Source of the DNA: Marinobacter iranensis
GTDB taxonomy: Bacteria > Pseudomonadota > Gammaproteobacteria > Pseudomonadales > Oleiphilaceae
DNA length: 64,000 nt
Assembly (NCBI RefSeq): GCF_029207565.1
Contig: NZ_JANCMW010000007.1
Coordinates: 62,001 to 126,000 of the forward strand
Reading direction: 5' to 3'
Shown here piece by piece: positions 26,058 through 32,638 of this stretch. The notes below the pieces were generated by a model. It ran no database searches and had not been told where the DNA came from. It saw only the letters and a list, made by a program, of their open reading frames with translations. Made by a program: the position numbers and the translations under genes. Within the stretch, counting starts at the first letter, position 1. Every line of letters begins with the position of its first letter.

Positions 26058-27074
26058 TCAGTACAGCAGGTAAGTTGCATAACCGGCGCTTACCGCCATG
26101 CCAATAACCACGATCAGGAACACGGCCACCAGCGTCGAGCGAAACAGGGACTTCAGAAGAATCAGCTCTGTCAGGCTGGCGCCCGCACTGCCAATAATCA
26201 ACGCCATGACGGCTCCCGCACTGACACCCTTGCTCAGCAGAGCCGCAGCGAGTGGGATGACCGCTTCTGCGCGAATATAGAGCGGAGCCCCGATGACGGC
26301 GGCGACAGGTATGGCGAAAGGATTATCGGCACCGGCATATTCAGTCAGTAAACCGGTAGGAACGAAACCATAGATAACGCTTCCAATGGTAATGCCCAGT
26401 ATCAGATAGGGGAGCACTTTCCGGAAATCTGCCCAGGTCTCGCTCCAGAGACCCTCGAATTTCCCTGACCGGATATCCCAGAGGAGCGATTCGTAGTATG
26501 ACACGATTGGTGCTGCGTACCCCTGGCCATAGGCGATAGAACCACTTCCCACAGAGCCTCCACCCGAACCAGTGGGCTTCGTATCCTTCGCTGGCTGGCT
26601 CTTGCCGGTCGCCGCTTTGCAGCTGCCCTGAACGGCATTGACGTTCAGAACATAGCGTTCAAATCCCAGCGTCTGTAGCGACCATCCGGCGATTACGGAT
26701 ACCAGGAAGGCGAAGGTAACGTATATGCCCGTCAGTGCCAGGCCGAAGGTTGCGGCAAGCAGTACCACAATAATCGGGTTCAGCAGGGGGGAGGCAAACA
26801 GAAAAACCATCATCGGACCGAACCCGGCACGGGCCCGGATGAGTCCTTTGAGTAGCGGGATTGTCGAGCAGCTGCAAAAGGGGGTGATGGCACCCAACAA
26901 CGCAGCAAGCAGATAACTGCGCCCACGCTGGGCACTGAGCAGCGCTGCAATTTTCTCCTGTGGCACATACCGCTGTAATACGCCAACCAGCAGGCTGATC
27001 AACAGGAACAGGAAGGATAATTCTATGGCGAGAAAAGCGAACATACCCAGGGTGTCTTGCATTTCCTGTGACAT
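26058..27074 (-). CDS. YraQ/ArsP-type permease
   Basis: 338 residues with about eight membrane segments. The C-S-C-S-T-I-P motif (residues 67-73) preceded by I-T-P-F and the second-half I-G-A-P-L-Y-I-R are hallmarks of the DUF318/permease family that includes ArsP, an efflux permease for trivalent organoarsenicals. A hydrophilic Gly/Ser-rich loop at about 155-180 links the two halves. Divergent from an ArsR-family repressor gene, with operator-like repeats between them, which supports a metal or metalloid efflux role; the substrate is inferred. Confidence 0.8.
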   Translation of the reverse strand: MSQEMQDTLGMFAFLAIELSFLFLLISLLVGVLQRYVPQEKIAALLSAQRGRSYLLAALLGAITPFCSCSTIPLLKGLIRARAGFGPMMVFLFASPLLNPIIVVLLAATFGLALTGIYVTFAFLVSVIAGWSLQTLGFERYVLNVNAVQGSCKAATGKSQPAKDTKPTGSGGGSVGSGSIAYGQGYAAPIVSYYESLLWDIRSGKFEGLWSETWADFRKVLPYLILGITIGSVIYGFVPTGLLTEYAGADNPFAIPVAAVIGAPLYIRAEAVIPLAAALLSKGVSAGAVMALIIGSAGASLTELILLKSLFRSTLVAVFLIVVIGMAVSAGYATYLLY

Positions 27075-27083
27075 GATAACCTC

Positions 27084-27109
27084 TATATTTCTAGATATAT
27101 GGAAATATA
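27084..27109. promoter_or_regulatory. Inverted repeat, candidate ArsR operator for the permease
   Basis: TATATTTC (27084-27091) and its exact complement GAAATATA (27102-27109) are separated by ten bases. It lies 10-35 bases upstream of the permease ATG at 27074. AT-rich dyads of this size are typical ArsR/SmtB binding sites. Confidence 0.55.
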
Positions 27110-27143
27110 AAGTTAAATTGCGCTCTGTGTGCGTGTCAAGTAA

Positions 27144-27157
27144 ATTTCTAGAACTAT
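27144..27157. promoter_or_regulatory. Second copy of the operator core upstream of the ArsR gene
   Basis: ATTTCTAGAACTAT here matches ATTTCTAGATATAT at 27087-27100 within the dyad facing the permease; the shared core ATTTCTAGA starts 57 bases away. It is 19-32 bases upstream of the ArsR ATG at 27177, so each divergent gene has its own site. Confidence 0.45.
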
Positions 27158-27176
27158 CGAATTAAAGGTGGTGGCG

Positions 27177-27497
27177 ATGACGAATGAAGAAGCGGCCACG
27201 TGTCTGGCTGAACTTGGAAACACCCACAGGCTGACGATTTTCAGGTATCTCGTGAAGGCGGGTCACGACGGCGCATCCGTTGGTGAGGTGCAGCGCCAGC
27301 TTGATATCCCGGGGTCGACCCTGTCTCATCACCTGTCACGCATGGCCAATGCCGGCCTTATTCGGCAGGTGAAACGTAGCCGCGTTATTACGTGCCTGCC
27401 CAACTTCCAATTGCTGGAGGAGTTGACGGGGTTCCTTCAGGATGAGTGTTGCATGGGGCATGAGGCCGCCAGTGGCACTTCCGGCAACGGGGCATAG
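27177..27497 (+). CDS. ArsR-family helix-turn-helix repressor
   Basis: 106 residues, a single winged helix: L-G-N-T-H-R-L-T-I-F-R-Y-L-V, then the recognition helix G-S-T-L-S-H-H-L-S-R-M and wing I-R-Q-V-K-R-S-R-V. The only cysteines are Cys9, Cys68 and a C-terminal C-C pair (near residue 92), so a classical CxC arsenic site on the recognition helix is absent and any metal site must involve the C-terminal cysteines. Start at ATG 27177 (AAAGGTGG upstream); GTG 27168 is also in frame. Likely represses the divergent permease gene and itself. Confidence 0.88.
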   Translation: MTNEEAATCLAELGNTHRLTIFRYLVKAGHDGASVGEVQRQLDIPGSTLSHHLSRMANAGLIRQVKRSRVITCLPNFQLLEELTGFLQDECCMGHEAASGTSGNGA

Positions 27498-27515
27498 CCT
27501 CCGAGCCATCTGTAT

Positions 27516-28745
27516 TCAGGTGTGACTCCGGCTTCCCAATCCAAGACGTGCGGCTTCCTCCCGTCGGCGCAGGTACAGATCCCGGGCCGCTGCTCCGACC
27601 AGAAGCACGAACCCGGCCAATTCCGTTATCACGCTGTAGTCGACAAACAGGGCATAAAGGACAAACCCGGAGCCGATAGCGGCGAAGGCAGCTGGCATAG
27701 CTGAACGGTGACGACGAAATCCGGCGGCTATGAACACGGTGGCAAGGATTGTGAACAGGGCGATCGCGCCGCCCCAGAGCCGGGGATTAAGGGTTATCCC
27801 GGCCCCCAGGGCAGCGAGTATGCCCACGGCGGCCAGAGCTCCGTAGCAACTGATCAGCGCCATCACCAGGGCGGCCACGCCGAGAAAGCCCCTGCGATGA
27901 AGGTCCGCGAGCCAGCGCTTGGGACTGGCGCGTCGCAGCCACTGGTTCCACCAGGCAGGTGCCTGGCCGGCCCTTTTCGCGGTCAACTCGATCGAGTGGG
28001 CACCGAAGCTTTGGGCAATCTCGCGGGTTTGCTGACTGGGGCTATGGGCAAAGTAGTCCAGCCGGCGCAGAATGCGGATGTCCTCAAATCCCACATCACC
28101 CAGCATGGCCAGCAGGCTGTCCTCCACAGTGGCACCGACCACGCACTCAACCCACAGGCGCGGATCGGAATCGCAGTTGACGTTCACCGGCCTGTCTATC
28201 ACCACATCGGCCAGTTGCAGCCGCCCCCCGGGCCTCAGTACCCGGAACATCTCGCGGATGGCCCGGCGTTTGTCTGGTACCAGGTTGAGGGCGCCGTTGC
28301 TGGTGATGCAGTCGATACTTTCATCCGCCAGGGGCAGGTGTTCCGCAGAGGCCTGGATGACTTCCAGGTTGGGATGACGGCCATGGCTGTGATGTTTCAG
28401 TTTTCGGGTCATGGCGGCGGTCAGGTCCAGCGCAATCACTCTGCCGTCCGGCCCTACCTTTGAGGCTGCGATCAGGGAGTCGTTACCGGCGCCCGCTCCT
28501 ATGTCCAGGGCGGTGTCTCCGACCTTCATGGACTGCGCAGTGAAGGGGTTACCGACACCGGCAAAAGACTCCGCAACGCCTGCGGGCAGCAGTTCCATAT
28601 CACTGGCGGCGTAGTCAAGAACACGCAGGGCTTCTCTGCCAACCGGAAAATGGAAGTGGGCATCGGGCGTATCCGCCACGGCGCTGTACATATCCTGAAC
28701 CGCGGCGGTGATTTGCTGGGGTGAGTATCCAAGGATAGCGACCAT
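27516..28745 (-). CDS. ArsM-like methyltransferase fused to a MerC-like membrane domain
   Basis: 409 residues. Residues about 40-255 form a class-I SAM methyltransferase: D-I-G-A-G-A-G-N-D at 81-89, L-D-L-T-A near 105, and N-G-A-L-N-L-V-P-D-K, which resembles the arsenite methyltransferase S-N-C-V-x-N-L-x-P-D-K block but with Gly in place of the catalytic cysteine; the later V-E-C-V-V-G-A cysteine is kept. Residues about 285-390 hold four hydrophobic helices with an I-S-C-Y-G-A-L start, like MerC transport proteins. Third gene of an ECF sigma/anti-sigma operon. Possibly a metal or metalloid detoxification protein; this is inference. Confidence 0.72.
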   Translation of the reverse strand: MVAILGYSPQQITAAVQDMYSAVADTPDAHFHFPVGREALRVLDYAASDMELLPAGVAESFAGVGNPFTAQSMKVGDTALDIGAGAGNDSLIAASKVGPDGRVIALDLTAAMTRKLKHHSHGRHPNLEVIQASAEHLPLADESIDCITSNGALNLVPDKRRAIREMFRVLRPGGRLQLADVVIDRPVNVNCDSDPRLWVECVVGATVEDSLLAMLGDVGFEDIRILRRLDYFAHSPSQQTREIAQSFGAHSIELTAKRAGQAPAWWNQWLRRASPKRWLADLHRRGFLGVAALVMALISCYGALAAVGILAALGAGITLNPRLWGGAIALFTILATVFIAAGFRRHRSAMPAAFAAIGSGFVLYALFVDYSVITELAGFVLLVGAAARDLYLRRREEAARLGLGSRSHT

Positions 28746-28775
28746 CGGATTGCCCTCCTGATAGGTCCTGCCGGG

Positions 28776-29012
28776 TCAGAAGTGGTCTATCATTTCCCGG
28801 ATCCGGCGGCGCAGCCTTTCCGGTGCTTCCTGTTGTCCGCTTCGAGCGATCCGTTCCCTGAGTCTGCGCTCAAATTCCGCCCGGCTGAAACAGTCGTGGC
28901 ACCGCTCCAGATGCCGTTCTATTTCCGCACTGGTGTGGTTGTCCAGCTCTTGGTGGAGGTAGTCGACCAGGCGCTCGACCACCTCTTCACAGGAAATCCA
29001 GGACTCCGTCAT
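28776..29012 (-). CDS. Zinc-finger anti-sigma factor (ZAS type)
   Basis: 78 residues. H-x3-C-x2-C motif (H-L-E-R-C-H-D-C at about 34-41) plus Cys8 upstream form the usual zinc site of redox- or metal-sensing anti-sigma factors such as RsrA and ChrR-type ASD proteins. No membrane segment, so it is cytoplasmic. Its start overlaps the sigma gene stop by four bases, showing a coupled pair; it should bind and silence that sigma until zinc is lost or cysteines are oxidised. Confidence 0.88.
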   Translation of the reverse strand: MTESWISCEEVVERLVDYLHQELDNHTSAEIERHLERCHDCFSRAEFERRLRERIARSGQQEAPERLRRRIREMIDHF

Positions 29013-29659
29013 ACATCACCTCCTCTGGTTCCCGGTGGTTGGCTGCAGCAGTTCGCCAGCCCGGCGTCATGGGCCTGCTGCCAGAGTGCCTTTTGCAGAC
29101 GGCAGCGGCCCCGGCTTATACGGGACCGTATTGTGCCCAGCGGCAGGCCGAGCAGACGGGAGGCCTCTTCATAGCTGTAGCCCTCCACTTCGACCAGTAC
29201 GATCGCCACTCGATAGGCATCCGGCAGGTGATCGATGGCTTTTCCGATGTCTTCCTGCAACAGCGTATTAATAAACTCCTTTTCCGGCGCCCCCCACCAG
29301 AGCAGGAAGGGCTGATGCAGTTTCTCGAACAGGGAGAAACGGTCATCGCCGCTCTCCGGCTCGAGTTCTACTTCCTTGTCCTGACGACATTGCCGGCGGC
29401 GCCATTGAGATATGAATGTGCGATGAAGAATCCTGAACAACCAGCCTTCCATATGCGCGCAGTCGTCCAGTTGATCCAGTTTCTTCCAGGCGTTCGAAAT
29501 TGTCTCGGCAACCACGTCCTCGGCGTCGTCCGGGTTTCTTGCCAGGCGCAAAGCGGTTCCATACAGGCGATCCATCAGGTGTGCTACCTGCTTCTCGAAC
29601 TGATCTTTTCGTTCCTGTGGGCTGGCCACGGGAAGGTCGTGCCGGGTGCTGGTTGCCAT
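29009..29659 (-). CDS. ECF RNA polymerase sigma factor
   Basis: 216 residues. Region 2 includes L-A-R-N-P-D-D-A-E-D-V-V-A-E-T and W-L-F-R-I-L-H-R-T-F-I; region 4 is L-P-D-A-Y-R-V-A-I-V-L-V-E-V-E-G-Y-S followed by G-L-P-L-G-T-I-R-S-R-I-S-R-G-R. A long acidic insert lies between them, and the C-terminus holds a Cys-Cys pair. Its own promoter, at 29678-29713, is near-identical to the one driving the divergent cupin gene, which points to positive autoregulation. The inducing stress is unknown; operon content suggests metal or oxidative stress. Confidence 0.93.
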   Translation of the reverse strand: MATSTRHDLPVASPQERKDQFEKQVAHLMDRLYGTALRLARNPDDAEDVVAETISNAWKKLDQLDDCAHMEGWLFRILHRTFISQWRRRQCRQDKEVELEPESGDDRFSLFEKLHQPFLLWWGAPEKEFINTLLQEDIGKAIDHLPDAYRVAIVLVEVEGYSYEEASRLLGLPLGTIRSRISRGRCRLQKALWQQAHDAGLANCCSQPPGTRGGDV

Positions 29660-29677
29660 GTGTTCTCCCGCCTTTCA

Positions 29678-29713
29678 CCGCAAGGACGCGCCGGGCAGCG
29701 AAAGAGTTCCCGC
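29678..29713 (-). promoter_or_regulatory. ECF-type promoter of the sigma operon
   Basis: Minus strand: GCGGGAAC, 16 bases, GCGTCCTTGCGG, that is GGAAC-N17-CGTC, a classic ECF -35/-10 pair. It ends 18 bases upstream of the sigma ATG at 29659. The same two boxes at the same spacing occur on the plus strand at 29732-29767. Confidence 0.75.
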
Positions 29714-29731
29714 CAGATACCAATGCCCGCT

Positions 29732-29767
29732 GCGGGAACAAGTCAGGTTGTTGCTGCGTCCTTGCGG
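29732..29767 (+). promoter_or_regulatory. ECF-type promoter of the cupin gene
   Basis: GCGGGAAC (29732-29739), 16 bases, GCGTCCTTGCGG (29756-29767). Both boxes are identical to those of the divergent sigma promoter while the spacer differs, so the boxes are under selection. Transcription would start about 50 bases before the cupin ATG at 29821. Confidence 0.75.
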
Positions 29768-29820
29768 CCGACCGGGAGGGTTCCCGGCCAACAACCCCAT
29801 TAATAAGGAGGATAGGACCC

Positions 29821-30330
29821 ATGGCAGGCAACACAAACATTTGTTCACCCCGTACACCCCGAACTGGTGGCCGGTGCCTGGCGCTGGCGACATTGTTGGT
29901 TTCATCTTCCCTGGCATTGGCGGCGACGCCTTATCAGGGCGAAGGGCACATGATGGTGACGCCTTCGGAACTGGAGTGGGGGCCGGTAGGCTCCATGGCT
30001 CCCGGAGCGCAAATATCGATTATTGAAGGGGATCTGGCAAAGGAAGAGCCGTTCACCATGCGGTTACGGTTGCCGGCAGACTATGTGATCGCGCCACACA
30101 TACATCCCGCTTATGAGCGGGTGACGGTGTTATCCGGCACTTTTCACTTCGCCCATGGTGAAAAGATCGAACGTGACAAGGCGAAAGCCCTGCCTGAGGG
30201 CAGTGTCGCGATCATGTCGCCCGGCGACCCGATGTTTGGCTACACCGAAGAAGAGGTTGTCATCCAGTTGCACGGTACCGGCCCCTGGGGTATTGAGTAC
30301 CTCAACCCGGAAGACGATCCCCGGAACTGA
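29821..30330 (+). CDS. Exported cupin-domain protein
   Basis: 169 residues. Signal peptide (hydrophobic residues 20-34, cleavage near A-L-A-A), then one cupin barrel: P-H-I-H-P-A-Y-E-R-V-T-V-L-S-G-T-F (motif 1 with two His and Glu) and G-S-V-A-I-M-S-P-G-D-P with a degenerate second motif. It probably binds a metal in the periplasm; the reaction is unknown. Start at ATG 29821 with AAGGAGG upstream. Controlled by the divergent ECF sigma through the promoter at 29732-29767. Confidence 0.85.
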   Translation: MAGNTNICSPRTPRTGGRCLALATLLVSSSLALAATPYQGEGHMMVTPSELEWGPVGSMAPGAQISIIEGDLAKEEPFTMRLRLPADYVIAPHIHPAYERVTVLSGTFHFAHGEKIERDKAKALPEGSVAIMSPGDPMFGYTEEEVVIQLHGTGPWGIEYLNPEDDPRN

Positions 30331-30334
30331 CTGG

Positions 30335-30369
30335 ATATCAGTGGTGCCGGGATCTGGCACCACTGATAT
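30335..30369. terminator. Bidirectional terminator-like hairpin
   Basis: Perfect 14-base arms ATATCAGTGGTGCC (30335-30348) and GGCACCACTGATAT (30356-30369) with a seven-base loop, between the convergent cupin and soxR genes. There is no long T tract, so efficiency is uncertain. Confidence 0.6.
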
Positions 30370-30412
30370 TAACGCCACTTCTGTCCCAATAACCTGCTGA
30401 CTCCGGGGATAT

Positions 30413-30874
30413 TTAATCCGTTTCCAACAACCGTGCTCCGGGGCCCTCGCTGCCTAGCTCGTCCCATGGGTTGCGCAGCCTGCAGGAGTCTATGGAAAGG
30501 CATCCGCAACCAATACAACTGCTGAGTTGGTCCCTTAGCCCGATGAGCATCTCGATACGCCGGTTCAGGTCGGCCTTCCAGGTCTCCGATAGCTGTTGCC
30601 AGTCTCCGGCGGTAACAGTGCGACCGGTGGGAAGGGTTGCCAGTGCCTCGCCAATCTCCGAAAGCGGGATGCCCAGTCGTTGAGCCACCTTGATGATGGC
30701 AATGCGCCGTAATACATCCCGGTGGAAGCGTCGCTGGTTGCCGGCGTTGCGCCAGCTTTCGATCAGCCCTTTTTTCTCGTAGAAGTGTATGGCGGAAACG
30801 GCGACCCCACTGCGTTCCGCGACTTCGCCCACGCTCAGAGCCCTCCTGATTTCTCCGTCGCCGATGCTTGCCAT
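30413..30874 (-). CDS. soxR: Redox-sensitive MerR-family regulator SoxR
   Basis: 153 residues. MerR winged helix at the N-terminus ([12 protein letters not shown], then the F-Y-E-K-K-G-L-I wing) and the C-terminal 2Fe-2S site [12 protein letters not shown] at residues 120-131, with the exact SoxR spacing C-x2-C-x-C-x5-C. It senses redox-cycling compounds. A SoxR-box-like sequence lies 29-46 bases upstream of its start. No soxS is seen, as expected outside enterobacteria. Confidence 0.95.
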   Translation of the reverse strand: MASIGDGEIRRALSVGEVAERSGVAVSAIHFYEKKGLIESWRNAGNQRRFHRDVLRRIAIIKVAQRLGIPLSEIGEALATLPTGRTVTAGDWQQLSETWKADLNRRIEMLIGLRDQLSSCIGCGCLSIDSCRLRNPWDELGSEGPGARLLETD

Positions 30875-30902
30875 AGCAAACTCCAGTCATACCTGTGATT
30901 GA

Positions 30903-30920
30903 CCTAAATCGTACTTGAGG
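30903..30920. promoter_or_regulatory. Candidate SoxR box
   Basis: The 18 bases CCTAAATCGTACTTGAGG match the SoxR consensus CCTCAAGTTAACTTGAGG at 13 positions, with the right half (ACTTGAGG) perfect. It lies directly upstream of soxR, so autoregulation is likely. Confidence 0.5.
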
Positions 30921-30928
30921 TCTTAAGC

Positions 30929-30956
30929 TCAGCAGAGGGAGCTTTTCCTCTGCTGA
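30929..30956 (-). terminator. Terminator-like hairpin after the DUF1428 gene
   Basis: Perfect ten-base arms TCAGCAGAGG (30929-30938) and CCTCTGCTGA (30947-30956), 18 bases beyond the stop of the last gene of the DGPF operon. No strong U tract follows on the minus strand. Confidence 0.5.
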
Positions 30957-30974
30957 AGATGTTCTCACAGCCTT

Positions 30975-31328
30975 CTACTCATCCACGACCGTTTCAAAAC
31001 CACCGTAAATCAGCCGCTTACCGTCGAACGGCATTGGATTCACATTGGGCTGGATGCGGGGATCCTCCATAACTTTCGGCATGCCCTTGTTCCTGGCCTC
31101 GCGGGACGGCCAGAGGATCCATGAAAACACCACCGTTTCGTCCGGTTTACACTTCACGGCCATGGGGAAGGAGGTCACTTCACCATCGGGGACATCATCA
31201 CCCCAGCATTCCACCAACTTAAGGGCGCCGTGGTCCTTGAAAACCACCGCAGCATCGCTGGCATGTTTTATGTATTTCTCCTTGTTGGCGGTTGGGACCG
31301 CTGCAACAAATCCGTCGACATAAGTCAT
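30975..31328 (-). CDS. DUF1428 (YbaA-like) family protein
   Basis: 117 residues with the family start M-T-Y-V-D-G-F-V-A-A-V-P, the E-C-W-G-D-D-V-P-x-G-x-x-T-S-F block and V-F-S-W-I-x-W-P-S-R-E-A-R. A small dimeric alpha/beta-barrel-like protein of unknown function. Start at ATG 31328 with AAGGAG upstream. Third gene after the YCII pair, so part of the ECF42-type regulon here. Confidence 0.9.
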   Translation of the reverse strand: MTYVDGFVAAVPTANKEKYIKHASDAAVVFKDHGALKLVECWGDDVPDGEVTSFPMAVKCKPDETVVFSWILWPSREARNKGMPKVMEDPRIQPNVNPMPFDGKRLIYGGFETVVDE

Positions 31329-31344
31329 CGTAATTCTCCTTGTC

Positions 31345-31704
31345 TCAGTCTTTTGGGGGGAGCTCCCGCACCGGCCTGACTTCAATGCTGCCGAAACGTG
31401 CGGGTGGAATTCGGCCGGCCAGTTGCAGGGCCTCGTTCAGGTCGTTGGCATCCAGCAGGTAGAAGCCGGCCAGTTGTTCCTTGGTTTCGGCAAACGGGCC
31501 GTCGGATATCAGCACTTCGCCGTCCCTGACCCTTACCGTGGTGGCCGTCTCAATCGGCTGTAGCGGTTGACCTGTCACGAACTTGCCCTGATCAGTGAGT
31601 CTCTCCACCCCGGCAATGCATTCCTGGTTGAGGTCATGCCATTCTTTTTCAGTCATGCTGTTGATGATGCTTTCCTGGTAGTACACCAGTGCTACGTATT
31701 TCAT
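31345..31704 (-). CDS. YCII-related (DGPF) protein
   Basis: 119 residues, one ferredoxin-like YCII domain with the D-G-P-F-A-E-T-K-E-Q-L-A-G-F-Y motif near residue 68 that gives the DGPF family its name. Biochemical role unknown; these genes are usually regulated by ECF42 sigma factors encoded beside them, as here. Begins 18 bases after the stop of the fusion gene upstream. Confidence 0.9.
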   Translation of the reverse strand: MKYVALVYYQESIINSMTEKEWHDLNQECIAGVERLTDQGKFVTGQPLQPIETATTVRVRDGEVLISDGPFAETKEQLAGFYLLDANDLNEALQLAGRIPPARFGSIEVRPVRELPPKD

Positions 31705-31722
31705 GCAGTTCTCCCTGTAGGC

Positions 31723-32556
31723 TCAGTTGCAGCCATCGATTTCGTTACTGATCATCCACTGTGTTCCGAAACGATCCGTTACCATGCCGAAGCGATGGGC
31801 CCAGAAGGTTTCTTCAAAGGGCATGAAGATATTGCCTCCCTCCGCCAACTGGTTGAAAACCTGTTCCGCCTGTTTCACGTCGCTGTACTCGAGATGTACC
31901 TGGACACCCTGGGGTTTTGTGTAGCAGTCACCCGACATGTCGGCCCCCATAATCCGGCGGCCTCCCAGGTTCAGGGACCCGTGGAGGATCTTGTCGTGCC
32001 ATTCTGCCGGTGTTTCCTCGGCGACGGGTGTTTCGCCGTGGGTGACCATGGCTTCGATCCGGCCATCCAGTACCTCAGCATAGTAGGTCATCGCTTCCCT
32101 GCAGTTACCCGGAAAGGCGAGGTGTATGTTTATTTGTGCAGGCATTTTCTGAAGCCGCTCACCCATCTGCCTGTGCTGGTCGAGAGCCGCACTGGGCTCG
32201 AAGTCCTCCAGCGCGAAGAAAGGACGCAGTTCCAGGCAGGCATTGCCGTCCGCGTCTGATTTTGGCCACCGGGTGGCCCAGGCAATGGCTTCCTCTTTTG
32301 AGGCCACCTCCAGAATGGTATAGCCGGCCAGAAGTTCCTTGGTTTCGGCGAAGGGCCCATCGGTGACGAGTGGTTCGCCGTTCCTGAACTCGATACGGCA
32401 ACCGTCCCGGCTGGGGCGAAGGCCATCTCCAGAGACAAACACGCCGGCATCGAGCATTTCCTCGTTGTAATTGGCCATGTCCTGTAGCAAGCCCTCTGAA
32501 GGCATCACTTCCTGTTCGGTGTCTTTATCAGCCTTGCGCATAAGCATGAATTTCAT
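31723..32556 (-). CDS. Fusion of a YCII (DGPF) domain and a PhnB-like VOC domain
   Basis: 277 residues made of two parts. Residues 1-115: YCII domain with T-D-G-P-F-A-E-T-K-E-L-L-A-G-Y. Residues about 138-275: PhnB/VOC (glyoxalase-like) domain with I-H-L-A-F-P-G-N-C-R-E-A-M-T-Y-Y, H-G-S-L-N-L-G-G-R-R-I-M-G-A-D and W-A-H-R-F-G-M-V-T-D-R-F-G-T-Q-W. The two families usually occur as separate neighbours of ECF42 genes, so a fusion supports joint action. An ECF42-type promoter lies just upstream. Confidence 0.88.
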   Translation of the reverse strand: MKFMLMRKADKDTEQEVMPSEGLLQDMANYNEEMLDAGVFVSGDGLRPSRDGCRIEFRNGEPLVTDGPFAETKELLAGYTILEVASKEEAIAWATRWPKSDADGNACLELRPFFALEDFEPSAALDQHRQMGERLQKMPAQINIHLAFPGNCREAMTYYAEVLDGRIEAMVTHGETPVAEETPAEWHDKILHGSLNLGGRRIMGADMSGDCYTKPQGVQVHLEYSDVKQAEQVFNQLAEGGNIFMPFEETFWAHRFGMVTDRFGTQWMISNEIDGCN

Positions 32557-32594
32557 GATTTCTGTTCTCCCTTTTTAACGATGTGTATAACCAA

Positions 32595-32621
32595 GTCGCC
32601 CGGGAGCACGCTGGATCGACA
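32595..32621 (-). promoter_or_regulatory. Candidate ECF42-type promoter for the DGPF genes
   Basis: Minus strand TGTCGA (plus 32616-32621), 17 bases, then CGAC (32595-32598). From memory, ECF42 promoters have TGTCGA at -35 and CGA/TC at -10. It lies between the sigma gene stop and the YCII-VOC start, 39-65 bases upstream of that ATG. Confidence 0.5.
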
Positions 32622-32638
32622 GCCAGGGAAAACTTTTT

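Noticed and set aside
30335-30369. 14-base perfect inverted repeat as the end of an insertion sequence
   Set aside because: No second copy, transposase or target duplication is visible; a bidirectional terminator between convergent genes is simpler.
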